Assembly: GCF_029784135.1 (NCBI RefSeq)
Contig: NC_073746.1
Coordinates: forward strand, 228,669,882 to 228,733,881
Reading direction: 5' to 3'
Origin: Toxorhynchites rutilus septentrionalis
Taxonomy: Eukaryota > Arthropoda > Insecta > Diptera > Culicidae
Length of the DNA: 64,000 bases
In this document: positions 44,056 to 54,600 of the stretch, in pieces
Layout: the number at the start of each line of letters is the position of its first letter
How positions within the stretch are numbered: the first letter of the stretch is position 1
The notes under the pieces: generated by a model
Seen by the model: only the letters and a program-made list of their open reading frames with translations
The model's database searches: none
Told to the model about the DNA's origin: nothing
Position numbers and translations under genes: made by a program

Positions 44056-44057
<2 letters not shown>
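42778..44057. other. Anonymous DNA right of the LINE nest
   Basis: No gene is seen. A patch near 42,890-43,010 (GAGAGAGAGAG and CpG words) is GC-richer. The rest is AT-rich with no recognisable repeat border. Confidence 0.4.

Positions 44058-44111
<54 letters not shown>
44058..44111. repeat. (TA)n microsatellite, about 54 bp
   Basis: An uninterrupted TA run lies directly beside a GC-richer island, a sharp composition boundary. Confidence 0.95.
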
Positions 44112-44112
<1 letters not shown>

Positions 44113-44790
44113 CAGAGGATATCCCGACCGCACGGTTTCGGGAACGTGAAAATGACATGTCCTGGTGCGATGAATCCGCGCGACCGAAAAGTTGAACCGT
44201 TGAAACAACCCGAAACTTTGCACCGAACAAAACTCAGCATCTGTACGATCCCCATAACAATGTTGCACAGACGCGATAAAAAACGCTTGCCATATCTCGC
44301 GCGCGCCCTGCCGATTGATGCTGCTAGTTCGTCTATATGTTTTTTGTTGATGTTTCTGTGCGCTGTTTCTTCGTCTGAACCGCTCAATTCCCGGAGGAAT
44401 TCACTAAGACGAACGGCGACGGCAAGTGTATTCCCGGCCGAGTCGACGAGAAATATGTGACACTTACACCGCGACGGGGGAAACTGATTTCTTTTGGAGT
44501 ATACATACTCTCACTGGTGACAACCGGAGCGCACGAAACACACGATTCGTGCGGGGGCTTCCGTGGAACACCCCCACACACCGTGGAATAGTGCGACGCT
44601 GGCGAGGTGTCTGCGCTACCTGCCGAGGTGAGGTGGGTGTCATACCGCTGGCTGGAATCTTACCGCCGATGCAGAGCGGTCGATCACAATACGCGCTCCA
44701 AATGTGTGTATGGTCGACTGGGATGCAGGTCAATAATGAATGCTGGTTCGATTCATTGAAACGGATCGATTCATGGGTGAAAACTGTATA
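44112..44790. other. GC-richer island, possible promoter or untranslated exon
   Basis: The segment is rich in CpG words (CGCGCGACCG, CGCGCGCGCC, GACGAACGGCGACGG) and free of transposon motifs. Overlapping frames are open on both strands, none with a known domain. GCGGTGTAAGTGTC on the minus strand near 44,470 contains a donor-like GTAAGT. It could be a transcription start region of a host gene. Strand and function are undecided. Confidence 0.28.
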
Positions 44791-45860
44791 GTGCATGAAA
44801 AATTACTATTTAAAAAAAATTAAATGCTACAATAAAATTTTAGATGCCAAAGAATGCACTCCACATTAGCAATAAGCGTAGGTTTTAATGTTCTTGTGAT
44901 TAGCGGCGTTAGTGCTAATTACGATTCGTGACGGAGGTTTGTGTTCGATTTTTTCAGTTGGCACTCTTTTTCAACAATACACCCCCATGTACATGAACTT
45001 GTCTTGTACTTGTACAATCAAGAAGCAAAGGGATCTCAAACAGGTACTTTGGAAGAGTGAAATCCCCGAAGAGATTTATGCGGTTAAGGAAGAAGATGCA
45101 GCGAAATTGCTCACCGTTAGTTACAATATTGGAGATACCATTTTCGACCACAAAAACATGTATTAAATGCTATTCTGAGGCGAAAAAGACGGAAATAAAA
45201 CTTTCGATCACAGATGACGACACTTTCGGCACGTACCAGACCACGAAAAACGTTCGTATGCGAAGTGTAATAGAGCCCGATGTGGTAATAATAGCTTTTT
45301 GTCTATACTTGGTTCATGTTGGGTGACACCGGCCTGAGCTACACTTATAAATTGGCATAGTGCGTGACGTCTGTTATGTGATACCAAAAATAGGATCCCA
45401 ATCATCGTGTATGAGCGGCAGTAATTTCGGAAGCAACAATCGTTGTTTAATCAAGAGTTGAAGATGACGTCTGTCGCGACTCGTCGATTCCATTGTTTGT
45501 GCTATTTTTTATATTTAATGTCATGGAGAAATGGGGTTGAGAAGTACTGTATCTACTTATAGTCCATTGGTACTCAAGAGAATTAGTATTTCTGGCAACT
45601 AAAATAACTCACACGTGTTAATAAACTGTCACTAGAGAGCATTTCTACAGCCAATTACGAATCGGCCAGATTCGAGTGGCTCCAATTTGAAAGGAACTTT
45701 TCGCTCGTGTGCTTGTTTGGTATTAAGAGGATGAAATGGATAGTCGTTTGGCCGGACATATTTAGATATTTAATGTGTCTGACGGTACAACGAACACATT
45801 CTCGCGGAAGATGTCCTGGATTTATTGAAGCGTAAGGTTAACGTTTCGACCAGATGATTT
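44791..45860. other. No recognisable gene
   Basis: Two overlapping open frames at 44,912-45,326 were read and show no family motif or consistent coding character. The rest is AT-rich DNA. Confidence 0.35.
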
Positions 45861-46150
45861 TTAACACGTTGAGCCCAGCGACGGTTCCTAGGGGCCGACG
45901 TTGACCTTTTTGTTAGGAAAGTGCTGATTAACTGGTACTGACAGTTACAAAATAATAGAATAAAAATATATACGGTTTGTTCTCGGATGTTTCACAAAAT
46001 GTGGCTACTTTCCAGTCGAATTGCTGACTATTTTCTATTTATACAATAAGTACATTTGGGAACTGGGACCCACACTGATATTGTACAAACGCTCTTGATG
46101 CGCGCTAAATGGGAATCACAGCAAGAAAAAATCGGGGCTTAACGTGTTAA
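45861..46150. mobile_element. TTAA-flanked MITE M1, 290 bp (piggyBac-type)
   Basis: TTAACACGTTGAGCCC at the left and GGGCTTAACGTGTTAA at the right are imperfect inverted repeats. The TTAA at each outer edge is the target duplication typical of piggyBac-superfamily elements. No coding region. A related copy in opposite orientation lies at 49,247-49,517; both contain GTAACTGTCAG-type and ATACAATAAGTA-type internal phrases. Confidence 0.75.
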
Positions 46151-46315
46151 TGTAGGATTACGTTTTTCGGGAATATATTAGGGGTACAAATTGAACCTCA
46201 TGTCACGTCACGAAAATTAGTTGCAAATAAAATGTCTTGTGCCGAAACGTTCAAAATGTTACAAGATACACGTGGTGACTCAACTATGTCGAAAACTTGG
46301 GTGTATGGATGCACA
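46151..46315. other. Short spacer
   Basis: AT-rich spacer between MITE M1 and the next repeat. Nothing recognised. Confidence 0.4.
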
Positions 46316-46680
46316 ATGTTCCAGGAAGCGCATTTAGTGGAAAATTGGTTCTAGTGCTCAAAAGTTATTCTCTAGACAAAAATATTATTTGACAAAGTTG
46401 TTACACATGATAGAGCGCTCATTTTTATATTGTCATAAATAGGGTGGAAAAAAAAATTCGATGAAATAGAAAATCTAACTTTCTTGTTTCTATAGATAGA
46501 GTTCAACAATGTTGTAGTCCCAATTCTTTTGAGCAACTTTGTAGAACAAAGTTTATTTCTTGAAATAACCGATGTAATCGATAGAGCGCTTTTTTCTATG
46601 TTGTGTTAGGTTCATCATGAAAAAAATGAGTTTTTTGCTCTAACTTTTATATTTAAAATTCTACATCTCTACAACAGAAG
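46316..46680 (+). repeat. Second copy of the giant-inverted-repeat family, first segment
   Basis: The sequence is colinear with 31,175-31,560: CAATGTTCCAGGAAGCGCAT, TTCTCTAGACAAAAAT, ATAGAGCGCTCATTTTTAT, TTTGTAGAACAAAGTTT and TTTTATATTTAAAATTCTAC. It is interrupted by the Jockey-type LINE remnant at 46,683 and resumes at about 48,440. Confidence 0.75.
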
Positions 46681-46814
46681 CAAAAAAATGCAGCAACTGC
46701 GGCGGCAACCACACTGCAAACTACATGGGGTGCCCCGTATACACAACTTTAAAGAAAAAACCGCAAGAATCTCGACAAAAAACCAATATAAGACATATAA
46801 GACAATATAAGACA

Positions 46815-47040
46815 TATATCTCCTCTAACATTCTCGATCTACATCTGGATAACGAACATCATATCGAGGACGCAGTTAACCAGCTCAGTGTACTCATGAA
46901 GAATGTTGCGAAGATAGCTACCCTATAGCTATATATCTCCTCTAACATTCTCGATCTACCTCTGGATAACGAACATCATATCGAGGACGCAGTTAACCAG
47001 CTCAGTGGACTCATGAAGAATGCTGCGAAGATAGGTACCC
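46815..47040 (+). repeat. 117-bp tandem duplication inside the Jockey remnant
   Basis: The stretch starting ATATCTCCTCTAACATTCTC is repeated about 117 bp later with a few substitutions (for example ATCTGG/CTCTGG, GTACTC/GGACTC). The second unit leads into the open ORF2 linker. The duplication carries IED-AVNQLS-LMKN coding sequence twice. Confidence 0.85.
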
Positions 47041-47469
47041 CACCTATGAAACACAAAACACAAAAAGAAACACAGAAACACAAAAAAAATATCACTGCCT
47101 CCCACATAAAAGTAGCAGTTGCAGAAAAGCGACGACTAAGACGTATCTGGCAAAACAAACGATCGCCAGAATCTAAAAATCAATTCAATATGGCACAACG
47201 TAAATTAAGAAAGCTTTTACAAGACGAGAAAGATGAAAAATTCCATAATTACTTAACTGAATTGTCGCCAAATCAAGATACTAATTACTCACTTTGGAAA
47301 GCAACTAAGAATCTAAAACGACCTCAGTTACAGGTCACGCCATTTAGAATACCCTTTGGTAATTGGGCCAGAAGTGATGATGAGAAAGCAGCAACTTTTG
47401 CAAACCATCTTCAAAAAATTTTTAACTCCTAATCAACCGGGACCTAATCCAATCTTCTCAAAAGCGTTC

Positions 47470-47665
47470 GAAAAAATTATCCGAGTTGCCGCGGGTAATC
47501 GGTATTGCTAACCTTAGGTTAAGATTAGGTTAGGGTGGGTTAAGTTAGGTTAAAGTTTTCTACTCGTTTTAGCAAACAAAAATGCTAATTCAAAGCACAG
47601 GTAATGAATTGTAACTGATGAAAATGAAATAAATAAAATGAATAAGAAAAAGAAAAAAAAGGAAA
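47470..47665 (+). repeat. Insertion resembling the 3' UTR of LINE A/B, with A-rich tail
   Basis: GCCGCGGGTAATCGGTATTG then CTAACC resembles CGCGAGTAATCGGTTACATA...CTAAC in the 3' UTRs of LINEs A and B. A cluster of TTAGG/GGTTAG words follows (47,515-47,560), then an A-rich end (GAAATAAATAAAATGAATAAG plus A-run). It interrupts the RT domain of the Jockey remnant. It is probably a short 5'-truncated LINE or a SINE sharing that tail. Confidence 0.5.
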
Positions 47666-48439
47666 TCAGCGCCCGAGATTGAAAGATTAATCCCGAATCA
47701 TCAATTCGGATTCCGTGCAAAACATGGCACTATTGAACAAGTGCACCGATTGATAGAAGAAATTCGTAAAGTATATGAAGGCCACGGATATTGCTCAGCG
47801 TTTTTTCTTGATGTAGCTCAAGTATTCGCTAAAGTCTGGCATAAAAGACTGCTCTTTAAAATCTCGGTGAGCTCGGTGTACACCTAAACCGCCGTCTAAC
47901 CCGAAAGAAACACATATAAGCAAAGAAAACGCAATTGAAATTGCGAGCAAACCAAATACATTGGCTAATCGGGAGGAAGTCGAAATTAAAACTGGCGTTC
48001 AAACTATTTCTATACAAATCCATGCTGAAGCCTATTAGGCATTATGGCTGTCAAATTTGACAAACAGCTTCAGCAAGTAATATCGAAATCATCGAAAAAG
48101 TACAAAATAAGCTGCTAAGAAAAATTACTGGCGCCCCTTGGTACATCCGCAATAGTGTCATATATCGAGACTTAGGGATGGCGACGGTTAAAGAAGAACT
48201 TCATAAAACGAGGAGGAAATATGCGGAAAAGGTGAAGAATCATCCAAATCCACTAGCAAGGCGACTCGGTCAACCTATGGTAACACGTCTGAAGAAGAAA
48301 ACCTTAATTATTTGAACGTGATCAAACGTTAGTGTTGTGCTCCAGCACACGTGTGAAATTTTAACTGGTAACAAACGTAATACTTTATTATGTTAGAACT
48401 AAATGCATAACCAAATATTGTTATTTCCACATCAGGAAG

Positions 48440-49200
48440 ATTCAATAAATGTATGTATGAGAAAAAAAATCTACGTCATGTCAATATCTCAAGTCTTCTC
48501 AAAGTTATTGATATTTCTTCTCCAAAAATACGCTCTCTTCTTTGTTTGTCGTTTCTTCTGGGGCAAACATAAATTTTTTTTATTGGTATCATTGGTAGCA
48601 TTTCACTCTACATAATATAAAATTTTAAAATCTTTTTTGTATTTAATTGAACTAAATTAGAAATCACGAGTTTTCGGGTGAAAAACATCTTTTAGTAGGA
48701 TTAAGATTCTTGTCAAGTTTTGCATTGCAAAATGTTTGTCTCGATAAGCTCTAAAAGTCGTCTGAAGACAACTTTTATTTGGAATTTGAAACATGAAAGT
48801 TACACAAAACATTTTTTTTTCCATGGTCACCCTAATGAAACTCACATAGAAAGTGCTCGAAATAATTCTTATTCTCTAGACAAAAACTGCCTTTCACAAA
48901 GTTATTACATATGATTGAGCGCTTATTTCAACGTTATCAAAAATGGGGTGTCCAAAATTTTAGGTGGAATCAAAAATATTATCATTCGAAAATGTTTTAG
49001 CTGTAGTTTTTTTTTCAATCTTTTAATAAAATCGATCTAGGGCTTTTTTCTAAGCCGCCATAGGGTGACTATGAAATAACGTTTTATTTTTGTTCCATCT
49101 TTTATATTTCAAATTCTACATCAAAATTGTTTTCGGACGGCTTTTAGAGCTCATAAAGATCAATATTTTGCGATGCAGAACTTGTCAATTTCCTAATCCG
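48440..49200 (+). repeat. Second copy of the giant-inverted-repeat family, second segment
   Basis: The sequence is colinear with about 32,940-33,710: TTATTGATATTTCTTC, TTTCTTCTGGGGCAAACAT, ATAAGCTCTAAAAGTCGTC, CTCTAGACAAAAACTGCC and GCAGAACTTGTC. It therefore includes the left arm, the spacer and part of the right arm. The distal right arm is absent, so this copy is not a closed palindrome. Confidence 0.75.
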
Positions 49201-49246
49201 ATGAATTTCATGCCAACTCGTAAACACTCGTAAAGACATTGGTCAT

Positions 49247-49517
49247 TTAATACGTTAAGCCCCGATTTTTTATTGAAGCGCTTCACATTCAGCCCTCTTC
49301 AAGTATTGGTCCCAGTCCCCAAAGATACTTATTGTATAAGTAGGAGATAGCCAGCAATTCGACTAGGAAGCGGTCACTTTTTGTAAAACATCCTAAAACA
49401 AATCGTGTATATTTTTATTTTATTATTTTGTAACTGTCAGCCCCATTCAGTCAGCACTTTCCTATCAAAAAGCTCAACGTTGGTCACTAGGGATCGATGC
49501 TGGGCTCAACGTGTTAA
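49247..49517. mobile_element. TTAA-flanked MITE M2, 271 bp, opposite orientation to M1
   Basis: The left end TTAATACGTTAAGCCCCGAT and right end GGGCTCAACGTGTTAA are inverted repeats with TTAA at both edges. Its sequence matches M1 (45,861-46,150) in reverse complement. The two copies bracket the whole 46.3-49.2 kb repeat block. Confidence 0.75.
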
Positions 49518-50377
49518 GCAATTTAGCATACTTGAAATATTCGAAAAAGAATTAGACTACTTTTTTTTCAAATTTTCGAAAAAATATATGAATAGCCCGT
49601 ATAATTTCAAACAAGTCACCCATACATCGCAGGATGGGCTCATTTACATGGAAAAAGTTTTTCCTTACAACAACTTTTTCATGTTTTATTTGAAAAATTA
49701 CTATTAATGTTTATCTCGTAACACTTGTAACACGTGAATCCCACATTCATCCAACGCATAATTACTGGCGACGAAGCATGGTTGTGACTTTTTCCTACTA
49801 TCGAAACTCTAATACCACTTCGTGGGATCCGTTGTGACAGCATTGAAGACATAAGAACGAATTCACAGGGTGAACTGAAGGCAATTCCAGAATACAACAG
49901 AATTTGTTTCGATGACTGTATTGTTAGTTGGAAAAAAGTGTATCAAAAGGAGTCTAGGATTCACAGTATACATTTTTTGTTTGTTCTTGTTAGTATTATT
50001 ACTTTTTAGTTTTTTTTTTGTTTTCTTAAAAAAACAATCATTTTATTTTTTTCCAGTTTTACAAAGCCTGATTAGACTCCTATGACTAGTTTTCAGACAG
50101 TTTTTTTATACGAATAAAGTTTTTCGACCTTTTGTACGGATCTTCCGTTGTCCTCAGTGTTGCCACATTTTCATCTAAACCAGAAGGGTTAGAAATTTTT
50201 GTCATCTGTGCTTTTTCTTCCAAAAATCTGTAACATAAAAAATATTCGTTACACGTTATAAATACTCTTTTATTTACTACAAATGCTACATTTACATTTG
50301 CAAGGCATTCAAGTGTTTGATGATGTGTATACATAGTATTTCTGAATCTAGATTGCATAATATCATTTATGAAAACT
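49518..50377. other. No recognisable gene
   Basis: AT-rich. A frame at 49,679-49,897 on the minus strand includes a plus-strand phrase (ATTACTGGCGACGAAGCATGG) that resembles the first-Asp TGDEAW motif of Tc1/mariner-type transposases, but the surroundings do not confirm it. Confidence 0.35.
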
Positions 50378-50640
50378 AGCTGACCTGGCAAACTTCGTCC
50401 CGCCCAAAATTTGTGTTTTGTTATCAATACCTTCAAACATCCACATTTTATTACTAAGCGCAAGTTCATGGGTCCAATCGCAGAACTGTTCATTAAATTC
50501 TTTCTACCAAAACTCATCATTATAATATCAGATTTTTTTCAGACACAATTCTCGTTCAAGATTTTTTAACCACAAATAACATGTTTCTCCGTCACATGGA
50601 ATAAATGTTTGATACAGGAAATATGATAGAATAAAAACAG
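50378..50640 (+). repeat. Dispersed ACTAGCTGACC repeat (copy 4)
   Basis: It starts AACTAGCTGACCTGGCAAAC as copy 1 does and follows the same order: CATCCACATTTTATTACTAAGC, AAAACTCATCATTATAAT, CAGACACAATTCTCGTTCAAG and CGTCACATGGAATAAATG. It is closest to copy 1 at 11.1 kb and runs directly into satellite units. Confidence 0.72.
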
Positions 50641-50985
50641 AACTTGATTAATTTTCGAGCTATGCAGACATTTGTGTTTCATTCGTATGAGAGCCCCCCA
50701 TCAGTGGGGGGAAGAGTGTTGAACTACCATAGAAACGTTTATCGAGCCCTAAAACCTCTATATGCTAAGTTTGATTCCATTTGTTTGATTAGTTCTCGAG
50801 TTGTTCAGCAGCCTCCCCCTCTCTTTAAAAGGGGGAAAGGATTGTCAAACCACTGTAAAAAACATTTATTGTTTCCTAAAACCTCCATATGCCAAATTTA
50901 GTTCCGTTTGCTTGATTAGTTCTTGAATTATGCAGAAAAGTATGCTTCATTTGTATGGCAGTCAAATTCTATGGCTGTAGAACCC
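50641..50985 (-). repeat. ~145-bp satellite, two to three units, minus orientation
   Basis: TTTCGAGCTATGCAGACATT, GGGGGGAAGAGTGTTGAACT, ACCTCTATATGCTAAGTTTG and TTCTCGAG repeat with the period and landmarks of the 3.06-3.89 kb array, in reverse orientation. Units begin immediately after repeat copy 4. Confidence 0.75.
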
Positions 50986-51625
50986 TGGAAACGCCTCCAA
51001 CACAACATTAATGCTTGTCAAATTGGAAAAGTATCTGGGATTGAACATTGCTGCAGCCTTGAGCATCGGATCATCAAATTCTAATCTTTTTCACATTCGT
51101 TTGATCAGCTCCACGAAAAAACTGCGACAAATATCTTTTAAAATGATCTGGTTTTCACTGTACATTGTTCAGATAGTTTCTTCTGCTGCCATTCCAACTT
51201 TAAAATTCCTGCCACTTTTTATATGATCTTCAAATTTAATAGCATTGGACATTGAAACAACGTAAGTTTCCTCGCAGATATTAGTGAGAATGATCGAATA
51301 AAAATCCTTCAGCTCTTCATGTAGCATCGTGAATGCAGGGTTTTCAGTCTGGAACAAACGATTCAATCTGTTGATAAAACATACATACATACGGAGGTTT
51401 TGTCATTCATTCTTTGGGGGCAGTCCGATTTTTGTCACATTCATTCCACCATTCACTGTATGTCGAAAAATATTAACTCTGAAAATTGTGAAATGCATCT
51501 CATCATTACCGCCGCTAACGAAAGCCAACGGGTGGCCGAAAGGTGTAGAATTTTAAGCAGCTTGATTTCCAAAATTTACTGTATACAAATGTACTCGAAT
51601 CTGTTAGTCGTTTTTGAGCTATTGG
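50986..51625. other. No recognisable gene
   Basis: Mixed-composition DNA. Short frames on both strands show no family motif. Confidence 0.4.
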
Positions 51626-51836
<211 letters not shown>

Positions 51837-52029
51837 TGAAATCCATTTTTTTTCAATTTTTTTTTAATTTTTGAAATAATAGCAATTTCTAATGATTTGA
51901 CGCTGTCTTTTATTTTCCTTTTTTGTCGAAATTATTATAAAACTTTATATTATAAAAAGATACTCCAAGGTCTACTACTGGCTTTAATCATTCTGTTCAT
52001 TCGGGCTTAGCTGCTCGAAAAAAATATTC
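51837..52029. other. AT-rich spacer
   Basis: No feature recognised. Confidence 0.4.
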
Positions 52030-52634
52030 AATTGCACACCATAAGAGAGGGGGAGGAGTATCTAACCACCATAGAAACATTTATTGCATCCTAAAGCCTC
52101 CATATGCCAAATTTGGTTTCGTTTGCTTGATTAGTTCTGGAGTTATGCAGAAATTTGTGTTTCATTTGTATGGGAGAACCTCCTTAGAGAGGGGGGAAGA
52201 GTGTCGAACCACCTTAGTAATGTTTCTTCCACAGAAAACCTCCACATGCCAAATTTAGTTCCGTTCGCTTGATTAGTCCTTGATTTATGCGGAAATGTAT
52301 GGGTCATTTGTATGGTAGTCACCCTCCCTCCTCAGAGAGACGGGAGGAGTGTCTATTCACCATAGAAAAGTTTTGTGTCCCCTAAAACCTTCGCATGCCA
52401 AATTTGGCATTTTCTTGATTAGTTTTCGAGTTATGCAGAAATTGGTCTTTCATTTGTATGGCAGCTCCCCCTTAGAGAGGAGGGTGGAGTGTCTAACCAC
52501 CGTTAAAACATTTATCGCGCCCTAAAACCTCCATATACTTAATTTGATTTCATTAATCCAATTAATCCTCGAGTAATGCAGAAATTTGTGTTTCATTTGT
52601 TTGTTGATTTGTAAATTTGTGGAGAAATTCAGAA
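52030..52634 (-). repeat. ~145-bp satellite, about four units, minus orientation
   Basis: TTTGTGTTTCATTTGTATGG-type phrases recur at about 52,155, 52,300, 52,445 and 52,590 (145-bp steps). Each unit also has CCTCCATATGCCAAATTTGG and a GA-rich segment (AGAGAGGGGGGAAGAGTGTC). It is the mirror orientation of the 3.06-kb array. The LINE A 3'-end copy begins at its right edge. Confidence 0.8.
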
Positions 52635-53171
52635 TTTTTTTTTTCCTCCAAATTATATATTTTTATCAAGGCTAATATGGCGTTAGCCTGACGGGGCCGG
52701 GAGTTCAATATTTTGACAATTTTTCTCATTATCTATGTTAGTAATATGTAACCGATTACTCGCGGTTGGCTCGAGGTTAGTATTACAAGTGTTCTCGTAA
52801 TCGGGATGTTGCTGTCTCCAATGCTCTGTACGTTTGTTCGACACTGGATACTTCCTATTGGGATTCATCAGCAACGCCCGCCTAGTCTGTACTCCATATA
52901 TAGCGTGGTGCGTCCTGTTCACTCGAGAAATCCAGGATAGAATGGTGACTAGCCGGGACAATCATCAGCTCGTGTAGAGTTGTCATGAGCGGTACAACCT
53001 TTGGCTCTTGTTGATTGATCCTTCGGCCCTTGTATCTGTAAAGAGTGTGTGTATATATTGCCGCGACTAAGTAAAAGTTTATAGATCGGATAGGAGGGAT
53101 ATGAAACAGGGACACAACGAAGGAAAAATCATTAAACGTTGACATCGGCCTTTCTGAGGAACAGGTATAGA
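52635..53171 (-). mobile_element. LINE A 3' UTR copy, severely 5'-truncated
   Basis: The sequence matches 35,196-35,748 closely, from the A-tail (T-run at 52,635) through ATGGCGTTAGCCTGACGGGG and GTAACCGATTACTCGCGG to TTTCTGAGGAACAGGTATAG, which corresponds to the last codons of ORF2. It contains small internal deletions relative to A (for example around 52,868 and 53,020). No target duplication was visible. It is a typical dead-on-arrival insertion. Confidence 0.88.
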
Positions 53172-54060
53172 CAGTCCTTTGATTGAAGAAAAAATATTAA
53201 TAACCTCTACAAAATCGATCGTCTCTATGAATTCGTTTTCAATTTGTTCAGGCGAGATTGCAATATAGCTGCAGAAATTTTTTATTGATATTTTTTGGGT
53301 CATTCTGAACCCCCATAATCGTGTATCTGAATCGGTCCGCATTATCCGCACCCCCACTCGAAGCCACTGAATATACATGTTATTTTCCACCCTTTTTCAT
53401 AATTAAAAATCACAGACAAACGTATTTCATCAAAGCTTGTGTTATTTTAATTCCGACCCGAAGTTTGAACGCGATCTTTCATTTTGTTTTTTTTCGCTTT
53501 GTTCGATTTGGTCAGCTCATTTTAGGTTTGATAAAGTAAGGATAAACATATCGAATAATATATTTGATTAAACTTTTGTAATGCAAATGGTATTTTGTCG
53601 CATAATCGCTGAAGATGTCGCAGAACACACATGGTAAACTTGCTTCAACAATAGAATGTGCACATGAGTTCATAAGAACAAACATAAGGATAAATGACAA
53701 TTTTCTGACACCATTTCGTCCACTTCAACTTTAATTTGAGACAACGAATCATTCACCACATTTTGGCATCTTTTGAATGCACTGTACCGCAATCGCTCTA
53801 CAATTTCACCCTAAATGTTTCTACACGTAAGCTTTGATAGCAAGCAATTGAAATTATTGTTTTCGAGTTGAAGAAAACCCTCCCATCTCCCCTGGTATCA
53901 TGATGTTTTTCCAGACTCGTTCATCAAGCAGAATCATTAGCACTTCCAAATAGAAACCCGAATGCAGTGCTGCAACCGAAGGCAAATCACCAGCCACCAG
54001 CTTCAGGCCCAGACTAAGAGTGCAGCCAAAGAATTCTCGCTCTTTCCAATAAATTAATCA
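53172..54060. other. No recognisable gene
   Basis: AT-rich DNA. Frames on both strands show no family motif. Confidence 0.4.
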
Positions 54061-54600
54061 TTGATTAATAAATCATTTAGATTTATGACTCCGGGCGCGC
54101 GCACTTTTTTCGCCTCTCAATATTTTTATTTCAATAAAAATCGAAATGACAGGTAAATTTATAAATAATTACATAGTTCCAGTACACACGTTCGCTCACT
54201 CGAGCGTCGTCTCTTGCCGGGCGTACACAATGATAAGTCTCGCAGTGAGGTACACTCGATGCCGAAGTTTTGCTCCCATATCTGCATCTCAACCAGAACT
54301 CTCGACCGTCGACCATCGGAGAAATGCGAATGTTGTTTTACCACACGACAGCAGCAACAACAAAAATTATTAAAGTGCAGCATAAGTGGAACACCCCATC
54401 CAGAGACTGTATAGTTTCAAACGTCTGGCGTATCCATAGATGACAGGTCATGACAGCCAGACTGTGTTCATAAAGTTTGAGACCGGAGGCCATTGAAGTT
54501 TGCATGATACATAGATCTCTAGCACCGGCTGCATTCGATTGCGCACTGCACCGGAGGTCAAGAGGACGGGTTTTCGTCTTTTGGCACGAAAATGTTTTCC
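54061..54600. other. GC-richer island, possible promoter or untranslated exon
   Basis: Begins GGGCGCGCGCAC near 54,090 and includes a CAGCAGCAACAACAAAAA run near 54,350. No transposon motifs and no recognisable protein. Like the islands at 15.3, 20.6, 28.0 and 44.1 kb it stands out from AT-rich flanks. Strand undecided. Confidence 0.27.

Larger units (their letters stand above)
46683..48318 (+). pseudogene. Jockey-type LINE remnant with large internal deletions
   Basis: Pieces of both ORFs follow in order on the plus strand. An ORF1 knuckle comes first (CSNCGGNHTANYMGCPVY, about 46,689). Next is the endonuclease-RT linker of ORF2, open at 47,013-47,432 (AEKRRLRRIWQNKR, YSLWKATKNLKRP, DDEKAATFANHLQKIF). 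A foreign insert occupies about 47,470-47,660. Then an RT fragment (HQFGFRAKHGTIEQVHRL, FFLDV, about 47,690-47,865) and an RT C-terminal tail (RKITGAPWYIRN, DLGMATVKEEL, HPNPLARRL) ending near 48,315. The endonuclease core, the ADD box and most of the palm are missing. No RNase H is present, as expected for the Jockey clade. Confidence 0.82.

Noticed and set aside
44912..45326. Two overlapping plus-strand frames as a host gene
   Set aside because: Neither has a domain, biased composition or splice context; overlapping frames of similar length suggest chance.
47515..47560. Interstitial telomere (TTAGG)n
   Set aside because: Only four irregular TTAGG words occur within a short insertion, and dipterans generally lack this telomere repeat.
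49740..49800. TGDEAW-like phrase as a transposase
   Set aside because: A single short match with no second or third catalytic motif downstream is insufficient.
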